Part shown: positions 46,176 through 54,586 of the stretch, piece by piece
Layout: each line of letters opens with the position of its first letter
How positions within the stretch are numbered: the stretch's first letter is position 1
Notes under the pieces: model-generated
Databases searched by the model: none
What the model saw: the letters and a program-made list of their open reading frames with translations, nothing else
What the model was told of the DNA's origin: nothing
Program-made: the position numbers and the translations under genes
Assembly: GCF_014650895.1 (NCBI RefSeq)
Contig: NZ_BMVV01000010.1
Location: 186,001 to 250,000 of the forward strand
Source: Streptomyces omiyaensis
GTDB taxonomy: Bacteria > Actinomycetota > Actinomycetes > Streptomycetales > Streptomycetaceae
DNA: 64,000 nt
Direction: 5' to 3'

Positions 46176-47224
46176 AGTTGCGGGGGCTGCGCGGTGGAAC
46201 CGCGCACGACCAGCTCCGGCTGGAAGACGAACTCGGTGCGCTGCACCGGACTGCCCTCGATCTCCTCCAGGAGCGCGCCGACGGCCGCCGTCGCCATGGC
46301 CTGCACGGGCTGGCGCACGGTGGTCAGCGGAGGGTCGGTGAAGGCGATCAGCGGGGAGTCGTCGAAGCCGACGACGGAGACGTCCCCGGGCACGTCGAGG
46401 CCGCGGGCGCGGGCCGCCCGGACGACGCCGAGCGCCATCAGGTCGGAGCCGCAGACGATGCCCGTGCACCCCTCGTCGAGCAGGATCTCGGCGGCGGCGT
46501 GCCCGCCCTCGACGCCGAACAGGGTGGGCCGCACGAAGCGTTCCGCCTCCGCCCGTTCCACTCCCAGCATCTCGTAGAGCTCGGCGGCGAAGCCCTCGGC
46601 CTTGCGGCGCGAGGGCACGTAGCGGGTGGGTCCGATCGCGAGCCCGATCCGCTCGTGCCCGAGCTCGGCGAGGTGCCGCACGGCCATCCGCGCCGCGGCC
46701 CGGTCGTCCGGGGAGACGAAGGTGGCGTCGATCCGCTCGTGGTAGCCGTTGATGAGGACGTACGGCACCCCCCGCTCGGTCAGCCGGGAGTAGCGCGCCG
46801 GGTCGGCGGTCGCGTCCGCGTGCAGCCCGGAGAGGAAGACGATGCCGGCCACCCCGCGCTCGACGAGCTGGTCGACCAGCTCGTCCTCGGTGGCGCCGCC
46901 GGGCATCTGGGTGCAGAGCACCGGCGTGTAGCCGTGCCCGGCCAGCACCTGCTCCACGACCTGTGCGAAGGCCGGGAAGATCGGGTTGGTCAGCTCGGGC
47001 ACCACGAGCCCGACCAGGCCCGCGCTGCGGCGTTTGAGCCGGACCGGGCGCTCGTAGCCGAGCACGTCCAGCGCGGCGAGCACCTTGTGCCGGGTCGCGC
47101 CGGCGACCCCCGCCTTGCCGTTGAGCACCCGGCTGACGGTGGCCTCGCTGACGCCCGACTGGGCCGCGATGTCCGCGAGCCGCGGGGCACCGGCACCGGT
47201 GCCCCGCGGCGGGGGGATCGTCAC
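46166..47224 (-). CDS. LacI-family regulator, MalR paralogue
   Basis: 352 residues. The LacI helix-turn-helix RLADIAAQSGVSEATVSRVL is followed by a periplasmic-binding-protein-like sugar domain ending VVGFDDSPLIAFTDPP. The recognition helix SEATVSRVLNGK is identical to that of MalR (52556-53599), and the two proteins are alike along their full length, so they are paralogues that may share operators. The GTG start overlaps the aglA stop (GTGA), so it is the last gene of the mal operon. It may repress malEFG, the amylase gene downstream, or both. Confidence 0.9.
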   Translation of the reverse strand: MTIPPPRGTGAGAPRLADIAAQSGVSEATVSRVLNGKAGVAGATRHKVLAALDVLGYERPVRLKRRSAGLVGLVVPELTNPIFPAFAQVVEQVLAGHGYTPVLCTQMPGGATEDELVDQLVERGVAGIVFLSGLHADATADPARYSRLTERGVPYVLINGYHERIDATFVSPDDRAAARMAVRHLAELGHERIGLAIGPTRYVPSRRKAEGFAAELYEMLGVERAEAERFVRPTLFGVEGGHAAAEILLDEGCTGIVCGSDLMALGVVRAARARGLDVPGDVSVVGFDDSPLIAFTDPPLTTVRQPVQAMATAAVGALLEEIEGSPVQRTEFVFQPELVVRGSTAQPPQLLA

Positions 47225-48888
47225 ACCGCCCACCAGACGGTGGTGTCGGCCGGCACCTCTACGGCGTCGTCCGCGATCCTGACGTCCTCGTTGGAGAGGA
47301 GATACCGGCCGGGCAGCGGGACGGAGATGGCCCGGCCGGTGGTGTTGGCGGTGCAGACGAAGCCGTCGCGGCGGAAGGAGAGCACGCCCTCGGGCGCCTC
47401 CAGCCACTCCACGGCCTCGCCCGCACCGAGTTCCGGACGCTCGCGGCGCACGGCGAGCGCGCTGCGGTACAGCTCCAGGGTGGAGCCGGGGTCGCCGGTC
47501 TGCGCCTCGACGCTCAGCGCGCCCCAGGCCGCCGGCTGCGGCAGCCAGGAGCCGCCGTCGCCGAAGCCGTACGAGGAGCCCCCGGCGGTCCACGGGATCG
47601 GCACCCGGCAGCCGTCGCGGTAGCCGTCCTGGCCGCTGGCCCGCCAGAAGGACGGGTCCTGGCGGACCTCGTCGGGCAGGTCGGTGACGTCCGGCAGGCC
47701 GAGCTCCTCGCCCTGGTAGACGTAGGCGGAGCCGGGCAGCGCCAGCATCAGCAGGGTCGCGGCGCGGGCCCGGCGCAGGCCGAGCTCGCGGTCGCCGGGG
47801 GTGCGCAGCTGGGTGCCGAGGCCCGCCGGGTTGGCGAAGCGGGTGGCGTGCCGGGTGACGTCGTGGTTGGAGAGCACCCAGGTGGTGGGGGCGCCGACCG
47901 GGCGCATCGCCTCCAGGGAGGCGTCGATCACGCGGCGGAGCTCCGCGGCGTCCCAGTGGGTGCCCAGGTACTGGAAGTTGAACGCCTGGTGCATCTCGTC
48001 GGGGCGCACGTAGTGGGCGGTGCGCTCGACGGTCGGCGTCCAGGCCTCGGCGACGAGGACGCGCTCCCCGTCGTACTCGGCGAGGATCCGCCGCCAGGAG
48101 CGGTAGATCTCGTGGACGCCCTCCTGGTCGAAGAAGGGCATGACGTCGTTGCCGAGCAGCTTCAGCTGGTCGTGGGCGCCGATGTCGGGCAGGCCGGGGG
48201 CCTTGACCAGGCCGTGGGCGACGTCGACGCGGAAGCCGTCGACGCCCATGTCGAGCCAGAAGCGCAGGATCGAGCGGAACTCGTCGCGGACGGCCGGGTG
48301 GTCCCAGTCGAAGTCGGGCTGCTCCGGGGCGAAGAGGTGGAGGTACCACTCGCCGGGGGTGCCGTCCGGGTTCTCGGTGCGGGTCCAGGCGGGGCCGCCG
48401 AAGATGGACTCCCAGTCGTTCGGCGGGAGTTCGCCGTTCTCGCCCTTGCCCGGGCGGAAGTGGTAGCGGTCGCGCAGCGGGGAGCCGGGGCCCTCGCGGA
48501 GCGCGCGCTGGAACCACTCGTGCTGGTCCGAGGAGTGGTTGGGGACCAGGTCCACGATGATCCGCAGGCCCAGCCCGTGGGCCTCGCGGATCAGGGCGTC
48601 GGCGTCGAGCAGCGAGCCGAACATCGGGTCGATGGCCCGGTAGTCGGCGACGTCGTAGCCGGCGTCGGCCTGCGGGGAGGCGTAGAAGGGGGAGAGCCAG
48701 ACGGCGTCGACGCCGAGCTCCTTGAGGTACGGCAGCCGGCTGCGGATGCCCACCAGGTCGCCCATGCCGTCGCCGTTGCCGTCGGCGAAGCTGCGGGGGT
48801 AGACCTGGTAGATCACCGCGTCTCTCCACCAGCCCGTGTCGGTGCCGGTGGTCGGGGCGGCGGCGGGGGTGGCGAGGTGCTGGGTCAT
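47221..48888 (-). CDS. aglA: Intracellular alpha-glucosidase (GH13)
   Basis: 555 residues, no signal peptide. The oligo-1,6-/alpha-1,4-glucosidase GH13 type: AVIYQVYPRSFADGNGDGMG at the start, VDGFRVDVAHG with the nucleophile Asp, VAEAWT with the acid Glu, and LSNHDVTRH. It should degrade maltodextrins taken in by MalEFG to glucose. It lies 50 bases after malG and overlaps the LacI gene, so it belongs to the mal operon. The ATG at 48888 follows GGGAAG. Confidence 0.93.
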   Translation of the reverse strand: MTQHLATPAAAPTTGTDTGWWRDAVIYQVYPRSFADGNGDGMGDLVGIRSRLPYLKELGVDAVWLSPFYASPQADAGYDVADYRAIDPMFGSLLDADALIREAHGLGLRIIVDLVPNHSSDQHEWFQRALREGPGSPLRDRYHFRPGKGENGELPPNDWESIFGGPAWTRTENPDGTPGEWYLHLFAPEQPDFDWDHPAVRDEFRSILRFWLDMGVDGFRVDVAHGLVKAPGLPDIGAHDQLKLLGNDVMPFFDQEGVHEIYRSWRRILAEYDGERVLVAEAWTPTVERTAHYVRPDEMHQAFNFQYLGTHWDAAELRRVIDASLEAMRPVGAPTTWVLSNHDVTRHATRFANPAGLGTQLRTPGDRELGLRRARAATLLMLALPGSAYVYQGEELGLPDVTDLPDEVRQDPSFWRASGQDGYRDGCRVPIPWTAGGSSYGFGDGGSWLPQPAAWGALSVEAQTGDPGSTLELYRSALAVRRERPELGAGEAVEWLEAPEGVLSFRRDGFVCTANTTGRAISVPLPGRYLLSNEDVRIADDAVEVPADTTVWWAV

Positions 48889-48938
48889 GTCTTCCCTGGG
48901 AGGTAAGGAGGGGCGTACGGGTTCGGCGCTCAGGGCCG

Positions 48939-49823
48939 TCAGCCCTTGACGGCGCCGGCGGACATGCCGGTGACGAGGTGGCGCTGGGCGAAGAGGAACA
49001 CCAGGGCGGCGGGGATGGCGATGAGGACGGAGGCCGCCGTCATCGGACCCCACTGGGCCCCGTACTGGTTGACGAACTTCTGCAGGCCGCCCGCGAGCGT
49101 CAGGTTCTCGTCGCCGACCATGAAGGCGGAGGCGTAGGCCACCTCGCCCCAGGCGGTGATGAAGGAGTAGAAGGCGGTCACCGCGATGCCCGGCTTGGCG
49201 AGCGGCAGGATGAGCCGCCAGAAGGTGCCGAAGGGGGTGAGCCCGTCGACGTACCCCGACTCGTCGATCTCGCGCGGGATGCCGTCGAAGAAGCCCTTCA
49301 TCATCCAGGCGCAGAAGGGGACGGCGATGGTCAGGTAGGTGATGACCAGGCCGGCGGACTGGTTGAGCAGTCCCAGCGACGCCATGATGTTGTAGATCGG
49401 CACGATGAGGACGGCGACCGGGAACATCTGCGTGATGAGCAGGGTCCACATCAGGCCGCGCTTGCCGGGGAAGCGGAAGCGGCTGACCGCGTAGCCGGTG
49501 GTGGCGGAGATGAAGACGCCGACGAGCGTGGTGAGTCCCGCGACGAGGAGCGAGTTGCCGAACCAGGTGAGGAACGGGGTGTCCCTCAGCAGGTTGGTGT
49601 AGTTCTCGAACGTCGTCTCCTTGAAGAAGTCCGTGGTGGTCGCGTACTTCGCGGGCTTGAGCGAGGTCAGCAGGACCCACAGCACCGGGAAGACGGCGAC
49701 GACGGAGGCGACGATCAGGGTGACGTGCAGCGCCACCGAGGCGAGCGGCGAGCGCCGGCCGCGGACCGGGGCGTTGGTGGCCGGGGGCGCGGCGTGGCGG
49801 GCCGTGGGGGTCGTGGTGGTCAC
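48939..49823 (-). CDS. malG: Maltodextrin ABC transporter permease MalG
   Basis: 294 residues with six membrane segments and the EAA-type coupling motif near SGYVDGLTPFGTFWRLILPL. The GTG start overlaps the malF stop by four bases (GTGA), so it is translationally coupled. The N-terminal 30 residues are a basic cytoplasmic tail. With MalF it forms the membrane channel; the ATPase is not encoded here. Confidence 0.95.
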   Translation of the reverse strand: MTTTTPTARHAAPPATNAPVRGRRSPLASVALHVTLIVASVVAVFPVLWVLLTSLKPAKYATTTDFFKETTFENYTNLLRDTPFLTWFGNSLLVAGLTTLVGVFISATTGYAVSRFRFPGKRGLMWTLLITQMFPVAVLIVPIYNIMASLGLLNQSAGLVITYLTIAVPFCAWMMKGFFDGIPREIDESGYVDGLTPFGTFWRLILPLAKPGIAVTAFYSFITAWGEVAYASAFMVGDENLTLAGGLQKFVNQYGAQWGPMTAASVLIAIPAALVFLFAQRHLVTGMSAGAVKG

Positions 49824-50833
49824 CAGACTTCTCCCTGCTTGCGGAGGACGCGCTGGTAGATCGCGGCGAAGATCATCAGGAGCACCAGGATGAGGACGCC
49901 CCACGTGGACGACTGGGCGAAGTCGCGCGGGCTGATCTCGAAGGAGAACTTGTACGCCTGGGTGACGAGGATCTGGGTGGCCTCGCCGGGTCCGCCCCGG
50001 GTGAGCAGGAAGATCACCGGGAACATGTTGAAGGTCCAGATGGTGGAGAGGAGGAGGACCGTGGTGGAGACGGAGCGCAGGCCCGGCATGGTGATGTTCC
50101 GGAAGCGCTGCCAAGCGTTGGCGCCGTCCATCTCGGCGGCCTCGTAGAGCTCGCCGGGGATGGACTGGAGGCCGCCGAGGAGGGCGACCATCATGAAGGG
50201 GATGCCCAGCCAGACGTTGACGGCGATGACCGCGAACTTGGCCATCAGCGGGTCGTTCAGCCAGGGGACGGCGTCGAGGCCGACCCCGGAGAGGATCTGG
50301 TTGAGCAGGCCGCGGCGCTCGTCGTAGAGGAAGCGCCAGGCGAAGACCGAGACGAAGCCGGGGACCGCCCAGGGCAGGATGAGCATCATCCGGTAGACGG
50401 AGCGGCCGGCGATCTTCCGGTTGAGGATGTTGGCGAGGGCCAGGCCGAGGACGAAGGTGAGCGCCACACAGGACACGGTCCAGACGACCGTCCAGCCGAG
50501 CGTGCCGAGGAACTGGCTGCCGGTGAGCGCGTCGGTGTAGTTCTCCAGGCCGACGAACTCGTAGGTGGCCGGGATCTCGTTGACGCCGATCGACCGCGCG
50601 ACGTTGCGCTCGTTGGCGTCGGTGAACGACAGGTAGATCCCGCGGACCAGCGGATATCCGATGATCACGCCGATCACGATCACCACCGGGGCGATCATCG
50701 CCCAGGCGTACCAGTGGGTGGCGAGGGAGCGCTTCGCCGCCCGTCGCGGGGTACCAGTTCCGCGGCTCCGGCCGCGGGCGACGTGCTCGCCCGCGGCCTT
50801 CGCCACCGACTGGCTGGGAGTGTCCACAGCCAT
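49820..50833 (-). CDS. malF: Maltodextrin ABC transporter permease MalF
   Basis: 337 residues with about six membrane segments; the EAA coupling loop is EAAEMDGANAWQRFRNITMP. The N-terminal 40 residues are polar and basic. It follows malE by 20 bases and overlaps malG, within one operon. Confidence 0.95.
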   Translation of the reverse strand: MAVDTPSQSVAKAAGEHVARGRSRGTGTPRRAAKRSLATHWYAWAMIAPVVIVIGVIIGYPLVRGIYLSFTDANERNVARSIGVNEIPATYEFVGLENYTDALTGSQFLGTLGWTVVWTVSCVALTFVLGLALANILNRKIAGRSVYRMMLILPWAVPGFVSVFAWRFLYDERRGLLNQILSGVGLDAVPWLNDPLMAKFAVIAVNVWLGIPFMMVALLGGLQSIPGELYEAAEMDGANAWQRFRNITMPGLRSVSTTVLLLSTIWTFNMFPVIFLLTRGGPGEATQILVTQAYKFSFEISPRDFAQSSTWGVLILVLLMIFAAIYQRVLRKQGEVW

Positions 50834-50853
50834 CAGCCGGCCTGCCTTCCTTC

Positions 50854-52131
50854 TTACTTCCAGTCCTTCAGGAGCTTGCGGTAGGCGTCACCGACGGCCT
50901 TGGCGCCGGCCTCCGGGGTGGTCTGACCGGTGAGCACCTTGGTGTACTCGACCTTGACCGGCTCGAAGAGGCTGCCGCCCTCGGGGATCCACGGGCGCTG
51001 CACGGCCTTCTCGACGACCGGCTTGAAGAACGCGATCATCTCGTTCTTGGCCACCTCCTTCTGGAGGTAGGAGGACTGGCGGGTCGGGAGGAGGCTGAGC
51101 TCCTGGGCGACCGTGGCCTGGCTCTCGGCCGAGGTCATGTACTCGGCGAAGGCGTAGGAGGCGTCGAGGTTCTTGGAGCCGGCGTAGACGGCGAGGTTGT
51201 GGCCGCCCTGCGGGGCGCCCTGGCCGGCGGAGCCCGCCGGGACGGGGGCGATGCCGAGGTTCGCCTTGTCGGCGAACTCCTTGCCCGCGTAGGTGTCGGC
51301 CACGGCCCACGGGCCGTTGATCATCATGGCGACCTTGCCGTCCTTGAAGGCGGCCTGCATGTTGTCCCAGCCGTTGGTCGCGTCGGTGATCGCGGCCTTG
51401 GAGTCGACCAGGTCCTTGACGGTCTTGAAGGCCTTGACGCCCGCGGGGTCGTCGAAGGTGACCTTCTTGCTGTCGGCGTCGACCATGTCGCCGCCCTCGC
51501 CGTACAGGAAGGAGAGGAACCAGTACGGGTCGTCGCCGCGGAGGTACAGGCCGGTCTTGCCGGTCTTCTCCTTGATCGTGGCGGAGACGGTCTTCAGGTC
51601 GGCGATGCTGGTCGGGACCTCGACGCCGGCCTCCTTGAAGATCTTCTTGTTGTAGAAGATGCCCATGGAGTCGATGACCTGCGGCACGGCGTAGGTCTTG
51701 CCGTTGTACTTGGTGGAGGCGGCGGCCTGCTCCAGGAAGTCGCCCTGGTCCTTGAGGGCGGCGGTGCCGTCCAGCGGGGCGAGGTAGCCGAGGTCGGCGA
51801 ACTCGGGGGTCCAGGCGACCTCGGAGCGGATCACGTCGGGGGCGCCGGAGCCGGACTGCGCGGCGTTCTTGAACTTGTTCTGGGCCTCGCCGAAGGGCAC
51901 GTTCACGTACTTGACGGTGACCTTCGGGTGCTTCTTCGTGAAGTCCTCGGCGAGCTTCTTGAAGACCTTGTCCTCGGAGCCGACCGTGGAGGTGTCCCAC
52001 CACGTGACGGTGCCGGAGAGCTCGCCCGAGCCCTTCGAGGCGCCGTCGGAACCGCTGTCGCTCCCGCCGCACGCCGCCAGGGTGACGCCCAGGGCCGCGA
52101 CCAGCGCGGTGGCCGCTATGCCACGCCGCAT
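50854..52131 (-). CDS. malE: Maltodextrin-binding lipoprotein MalE
   Basis: 425 residues. A type II signal peptide ends in the lipobox LAAC (TLAACGG), so the mature protein is anchored outside the membrane. The family 1 solute-binding fold is visible (TVTWWDTSTVGSEDKVFKKL near the start, MMINGPWAV later). It delivers maltose and maltodextrins to MalF-MalG. GGAGTTCAC precedes the ATG at 52131. It is the first gene of malE-malF-malG-aglA-lacI. Confidence 0.95.
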   Translation of the reverse strand: MRRGIAATALVAALGVTLAACGGSDSGSDGASKGSGELSGTVTWWDTSTVGSEDKVFKKLAEDFTKKHPKVTVKYVNVPFGEAQNKFKNAAQSGSGAPDVIRSEVAWTPEFADLGYLAPLDGTAALKDQGDFLEQAAASTKYNGKTYAVPQVIDSMGIFYNKKIFKEAGVEVPTSIADLKTVSATIKEKTGKTGLYLRGDDPYWFLSFLYGEGGDMVDADSKKVTFDDPAGVKAFKTVKDLVDSKAAITDATNGWDNMQAAFKDGKVAMMINGPWAVADTYAGKEFADKANLGIAPVPAGSAGQGAPQGGHNLAVYAGSKNLDASYAFAEYMTSAESQATVAQELSLLPTRQSSYLQKEVAKNEMIAFFKPVVEKAVQRPWIPEGGSLFEPVKVEYTKVLTGQTTPEAGAKAVGDAYRKLLKDWK

Positions 52132-52220
52132 GTGAACTCCTTCAACATGATCCCGGGGTGACGAGGGGCTGGAACCTTCCTCATTGCGACCGCTCCCTCG
52201 CGGCGCTCCGGGTTGCCAGG

Positions 52221-52249
52221 AACGTAACAGGGATGAAAACGAGCCGAAA
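52221..52249 (-). promoter_or_regulatory. Putative malE promoter
   Basis: On the minus strand TTTCGG (52249-52244) and TACGTT (52226-52221) are 17 bases apart. The nearest operator repeat begins 4 bases upstream of the -35, consistent with repression. Confidence 0.5.
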
Positions 52250-52252
52250 GAG

Positions 52253-52273
52253 CTTGCGGGAATTTTCTGCAAG
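52253..52273. promoter_or_regulatory. Mal operator 1
   Basis: CTTGC (52253-52257) and GCAAG (52269-52273) form an inverted repeat with an 11-base centre, next to the malE -35. This matches the CTTGCAG-like elements known for MalR of S. coelicolor and Reg1 of S. lividans. Confidence 0.65.
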
Positions 52274-52448
52274 GACCGGGGATCGTTACATCCGCGTGTC
52301 CCGAAGGTTGCCGACGGGCCGCTTGACAGGGGCGCGGAGGGGCACCTTCCGCCCTTTCGCCCGGTATCTCCGCCCCCGTACGGGCCTGCGGGTGTCCCCC
52401 GGCCGGATCGGAACAGCTCGTTCCGCAACAACCGTCACCTGCGTCCCA

Positions 52449-52484
52449 CCGCAAGACCTGCAAGACCTTGCGGTCGTCTTGCGG
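52449..52484. promoter_or_regulatory. Mal operator 2
   Basis: CCGCAAG (52449-52455) and CTTGCGG (52467-52473) form an inverted repeat with an 11-base centre, the same centre length as operator 1. A CTGCAAG (52458-52464) and a second CTTGCGG (52478-52484) lie within and beside it, giving four half-sites in 36 bases. Confidence 0.65.
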
Positions 52485-52518
52485 GTCCTTCCGGCGCGAA
52501 CGGGACCCTTCCCCCTGG

Positions 52519-52547
52519 TGGGCAATACGCGCGGTGACCGGTACAGT
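52519..52547 (+). promoter_or_regulatory. Putative leaderless malR promoter
   Basis: TACAGT (52542-52547) lies 8 bases before the malR ATG, with a weak -35 (TGGGCA, 52519-52524) 17 bases upstream. The transcript would start at or within two bases of the start codon, and there is no ribosome site. Confidence 0.5.
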
Positions 52548-52555
52548 CCACTCTC

Positions 52556-53599
52556 ATGACCGCGCGGCTCGCCGACATCGCAGCCCAGGCGGGGGTCAGT
52601 GAAGCCACAGTCAGCCGCGTGCTCAACGGCAAGCCCGGTGTGGCCACCGCCACCCGTGAATCCGTCCTTGCCGCACTCGACGTGCTCGGCTACGAGCGAC
52701 CGGTACGGCTGCGGCAGCGCAGCGCGGGCCTGGTCGGGCTGATCACCCCCGAACTGGACAACCCCATCTTCCCGGCCCTCGCCCAGGTCATCGGGCAGGC
52801 GCTGACGCGCCAGGGTTACACCCCGGTCCTCGCCACCCAGACCCCCGGCGGATCCACCGAGGACGAGCTCACCGACATGCTGGTGGAGCGCGGGGTGGCC
52901 GGCATCATCTTCGTCTCCGGTCTGCACGCGGACACCACGGCCGACACCTCGCGCTACGACCAGCTGCGCGGCAAGGGCGTCCCGTACGTCCTCATCAACG
53001 GCTTCTCCCCCAAGGTGCAGGCGCCCTTCGTCTCCCCCGACGACCGGGCCGCGATGCAGCTGGCGGTCACCCACCTCGCCGCCCTCGGCCACACCCGGAT
53101 CGGGCTGGCCGTCGGACCGAAGCGCTTCGTGCCGGTGCTCCGCAAGATAGAGGGCTTCCGGAAGGGGATGCTGGACCGGCTCGGTCTCACCGCCGAGCGG
53201 TCCGAGGAGCTGATCCAGCACTCGCTCTACACCCTGGAGGGCGGACAGGCGGCCGCCGCCGCCCTGATCGCCAAGGGCTGCACGGCCGTGGTCTGCGCCT
53301 CCGACATGATGGCGCTGGGCGCGATCCGCGCGGCCCGGCAGCAGGGGCTGGACGTCCCCAGGGACGTCTCCGTCGTCGGCTTCGACGACTCCCCGCTCAT
53401 AGCCTTCACCGATCCGCCGCTCACCACCATCCGGCAGCCCGTGCAGGCGATGGGCCAGGCGGCGGTGCGCGCCCTCCTGGAGGAGGTCGGCGGCACCCCG
53501 GCCCCGCACTCGGAGTTCGTCTTCATGCCGGAGCTGGTGGTGCGGGGTTCGACGGCGTCCGCACCGGCCGTCGCGCCCGCCCCGCTGCCTAGTCCCTGA
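52556..53599 (+). CDS. malR: LacI-family maltose repressor MalR
   Basis: 347 residues. The LacI helix-turn-helix is RLADIAAQAGVSEATVSRVL; the C-terminal sugar domain contains VVGFDDSPLIAFTDPP. In Streptomyces, MalR represses malEFG and amylase genes, with relief by maltodextrins. It is divergent from malE with operators between. It is a close paralogue of the LacI protein at 46166-47224. Confidence 0.94.
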   Translation: MTARLADIAAQAGVSEATVSRVLNGKPGVATATRESVLAALDVLGYERPVRLRQRSAGLVGLITPELDNPIFPALAQVIGQALTRQGYTPVLATQTPGGSTEDELTDMLVERGVAGIIFVSGLHADTTADTSRYDQLRGKGVPYVLINGFSPKVQAPFVSPDDRAAMQLAVTHLAALGHTRIGLAVGPKRFVPVLRKIEGFRKGMLDRLGLTAERSEELIQHSLYTLEGGQAAAAALIAKGCTAVVCASDMMALGAIRAARQQGLDVPRDVSVVGFDDSPLIAFTDPPLTTIRQPVQAMGQAAVRALLEEVGGTPAPHSEFVFMPELVVRGSTASAPAVAPAPLPSP

Positions 53600-53674
53600 G
53601 ACGGAGAGGGTGCGCCCCACACCCGTCGGAGGGATGATCGGTCGGGGGGCGTGGATCTGGCAAACTCTCTGCCT

Positions 53675-54586
53675 ATGGGTGAAACGACCGTGAAGAGTTT
53701 GGACGACCGGACGACCCCGTCGTCACCCATCGTGGCCGACGGCCGGTGGGCGTGGCTGCGTGCGCGCAGCCCCCGGCGCCCGCGCATCTGGTTCGAACTG
53801 CTGCTGATCGCGGTCAGTTACTGGGTGTACTCGCTGATCCGCAACGCCGTGCCGGAGCAGAAGGCCGAGGCGCTGCGGAACGCCGACTGGATCTGGCGGA
53901 CCGAGGAGTCCCTCGGCCTCGCCTTCGAGCACGCCGTGAACCACGCGGTGAACTCGGTGACCTGGCTCATCGTGTCGATGAACTACTACTACGCGACGCT
54001 GCACTTCATCGTCACCATCGGTGTGCTCGTGTGGCTGTACCGATGGCAGCCGGGCCGTTACGCCGCGTTCCGCACCGTCCTCTTCGCCACCACCGCCGTG
54101 GCCCTGGTCGGCTACTACCTGTATCCGCTCGCGCCGCCCCGGCTGATGGAGGGCAAGGACTTCATCGACACGGTCCTGGTGCACCACACCTGGGGCTCGA
54201 TGGCCTCGGGCGACCTCAAGCACATGTCGAACCAGTACGCGGCGATGCCGTCGATGCACATCGGCTGGTCGACCTGGTGCGGGCTGACGATCTTCTTCCT
54301 GGCGAAGGCGCCGTGGGCCCGGATCCTGGGCCTGCTCTACCCGGCGGCCACGCTGGTCGTGATCGTCGCGACCGCCAACCACTTCTGGCTCGACGCGGTG
54401 GGCGGCCTGATCTGCCTCGCCTTCGGCTTCGTCGTCGCCTACTTCTGGTACGGCACCTGGCCGCACCGCCTGTCGAAGCAGGTGGAGCCGCTCACGGCGG
54501 TCGCGCCGGCGGCGCCCGCCCCCGCGCGGGGGACGGACGCGCCCGCGCCCGCGGACCGCGAGGAGCCGGTCAGCTCCGGAAGGTGA
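53675..54586 (+). CDS. PAP2-superfamily integral membrane phosphatase-like protein
   Basis: 303 residues with about six membrane segments, of the PAP2_3 type related to inositol phosphorylceramide synthases. Active-site motifs are present as MPSMHIGWS and NHFWLDAVGG. Substrates would be lipid phosphates or phosphorylated lipid carriers. I start at ATG 53675, which lacks a good ribosome site; the in-frame GTG at 53651 after GGGGGG is an alternative. The end overlaps the convergent amidohydrolase gene by 17 bases. Confidence 0.83.
   Translation: MGETTVKSLDDRTTPSSPIVADGRWAWLRARSPRRPRIWFELLLIAVSYWVYSLIRNAVPEQKAEALRNADWIWRTEESLGLAFEHAVNHAVNSVTWLIVSMNYYYATLHFIVTIGVLVWLYRWQPGRYAAFRTVLFATTAVALVGYYLYPLAPPRLMEGKDFIDTVLVHHTWGSMASGDLKHMSNQYAAMPSMHIGWSTWCGLTIFFLAKAPWARILGLLYPAATLVVIVATANHFWLDAVGGLICLAFGFVVAYFWYGTWPHRLSKQVEPLTAVAPAAPAPARGTDAPAPADREEPVSSGR

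Larger units (their letters stand above)
52132..52555. other. malE/malR divergent control region
   Basis: 424 bases holding promoters for both directions and two GCAAG/CTTGC operator clusters (listed separately). No gene is supported here. Confidence 0.8.

Noticed and set aside
46166..53599. Search for an ATP-binding subunit (MalK/MsiK) in the mal cluster
   Set aside because: No Walker A/ABC signature protein is present. In streptomycetes the shared ATPase MsiK is encoded elsewhere, so absence is normal.
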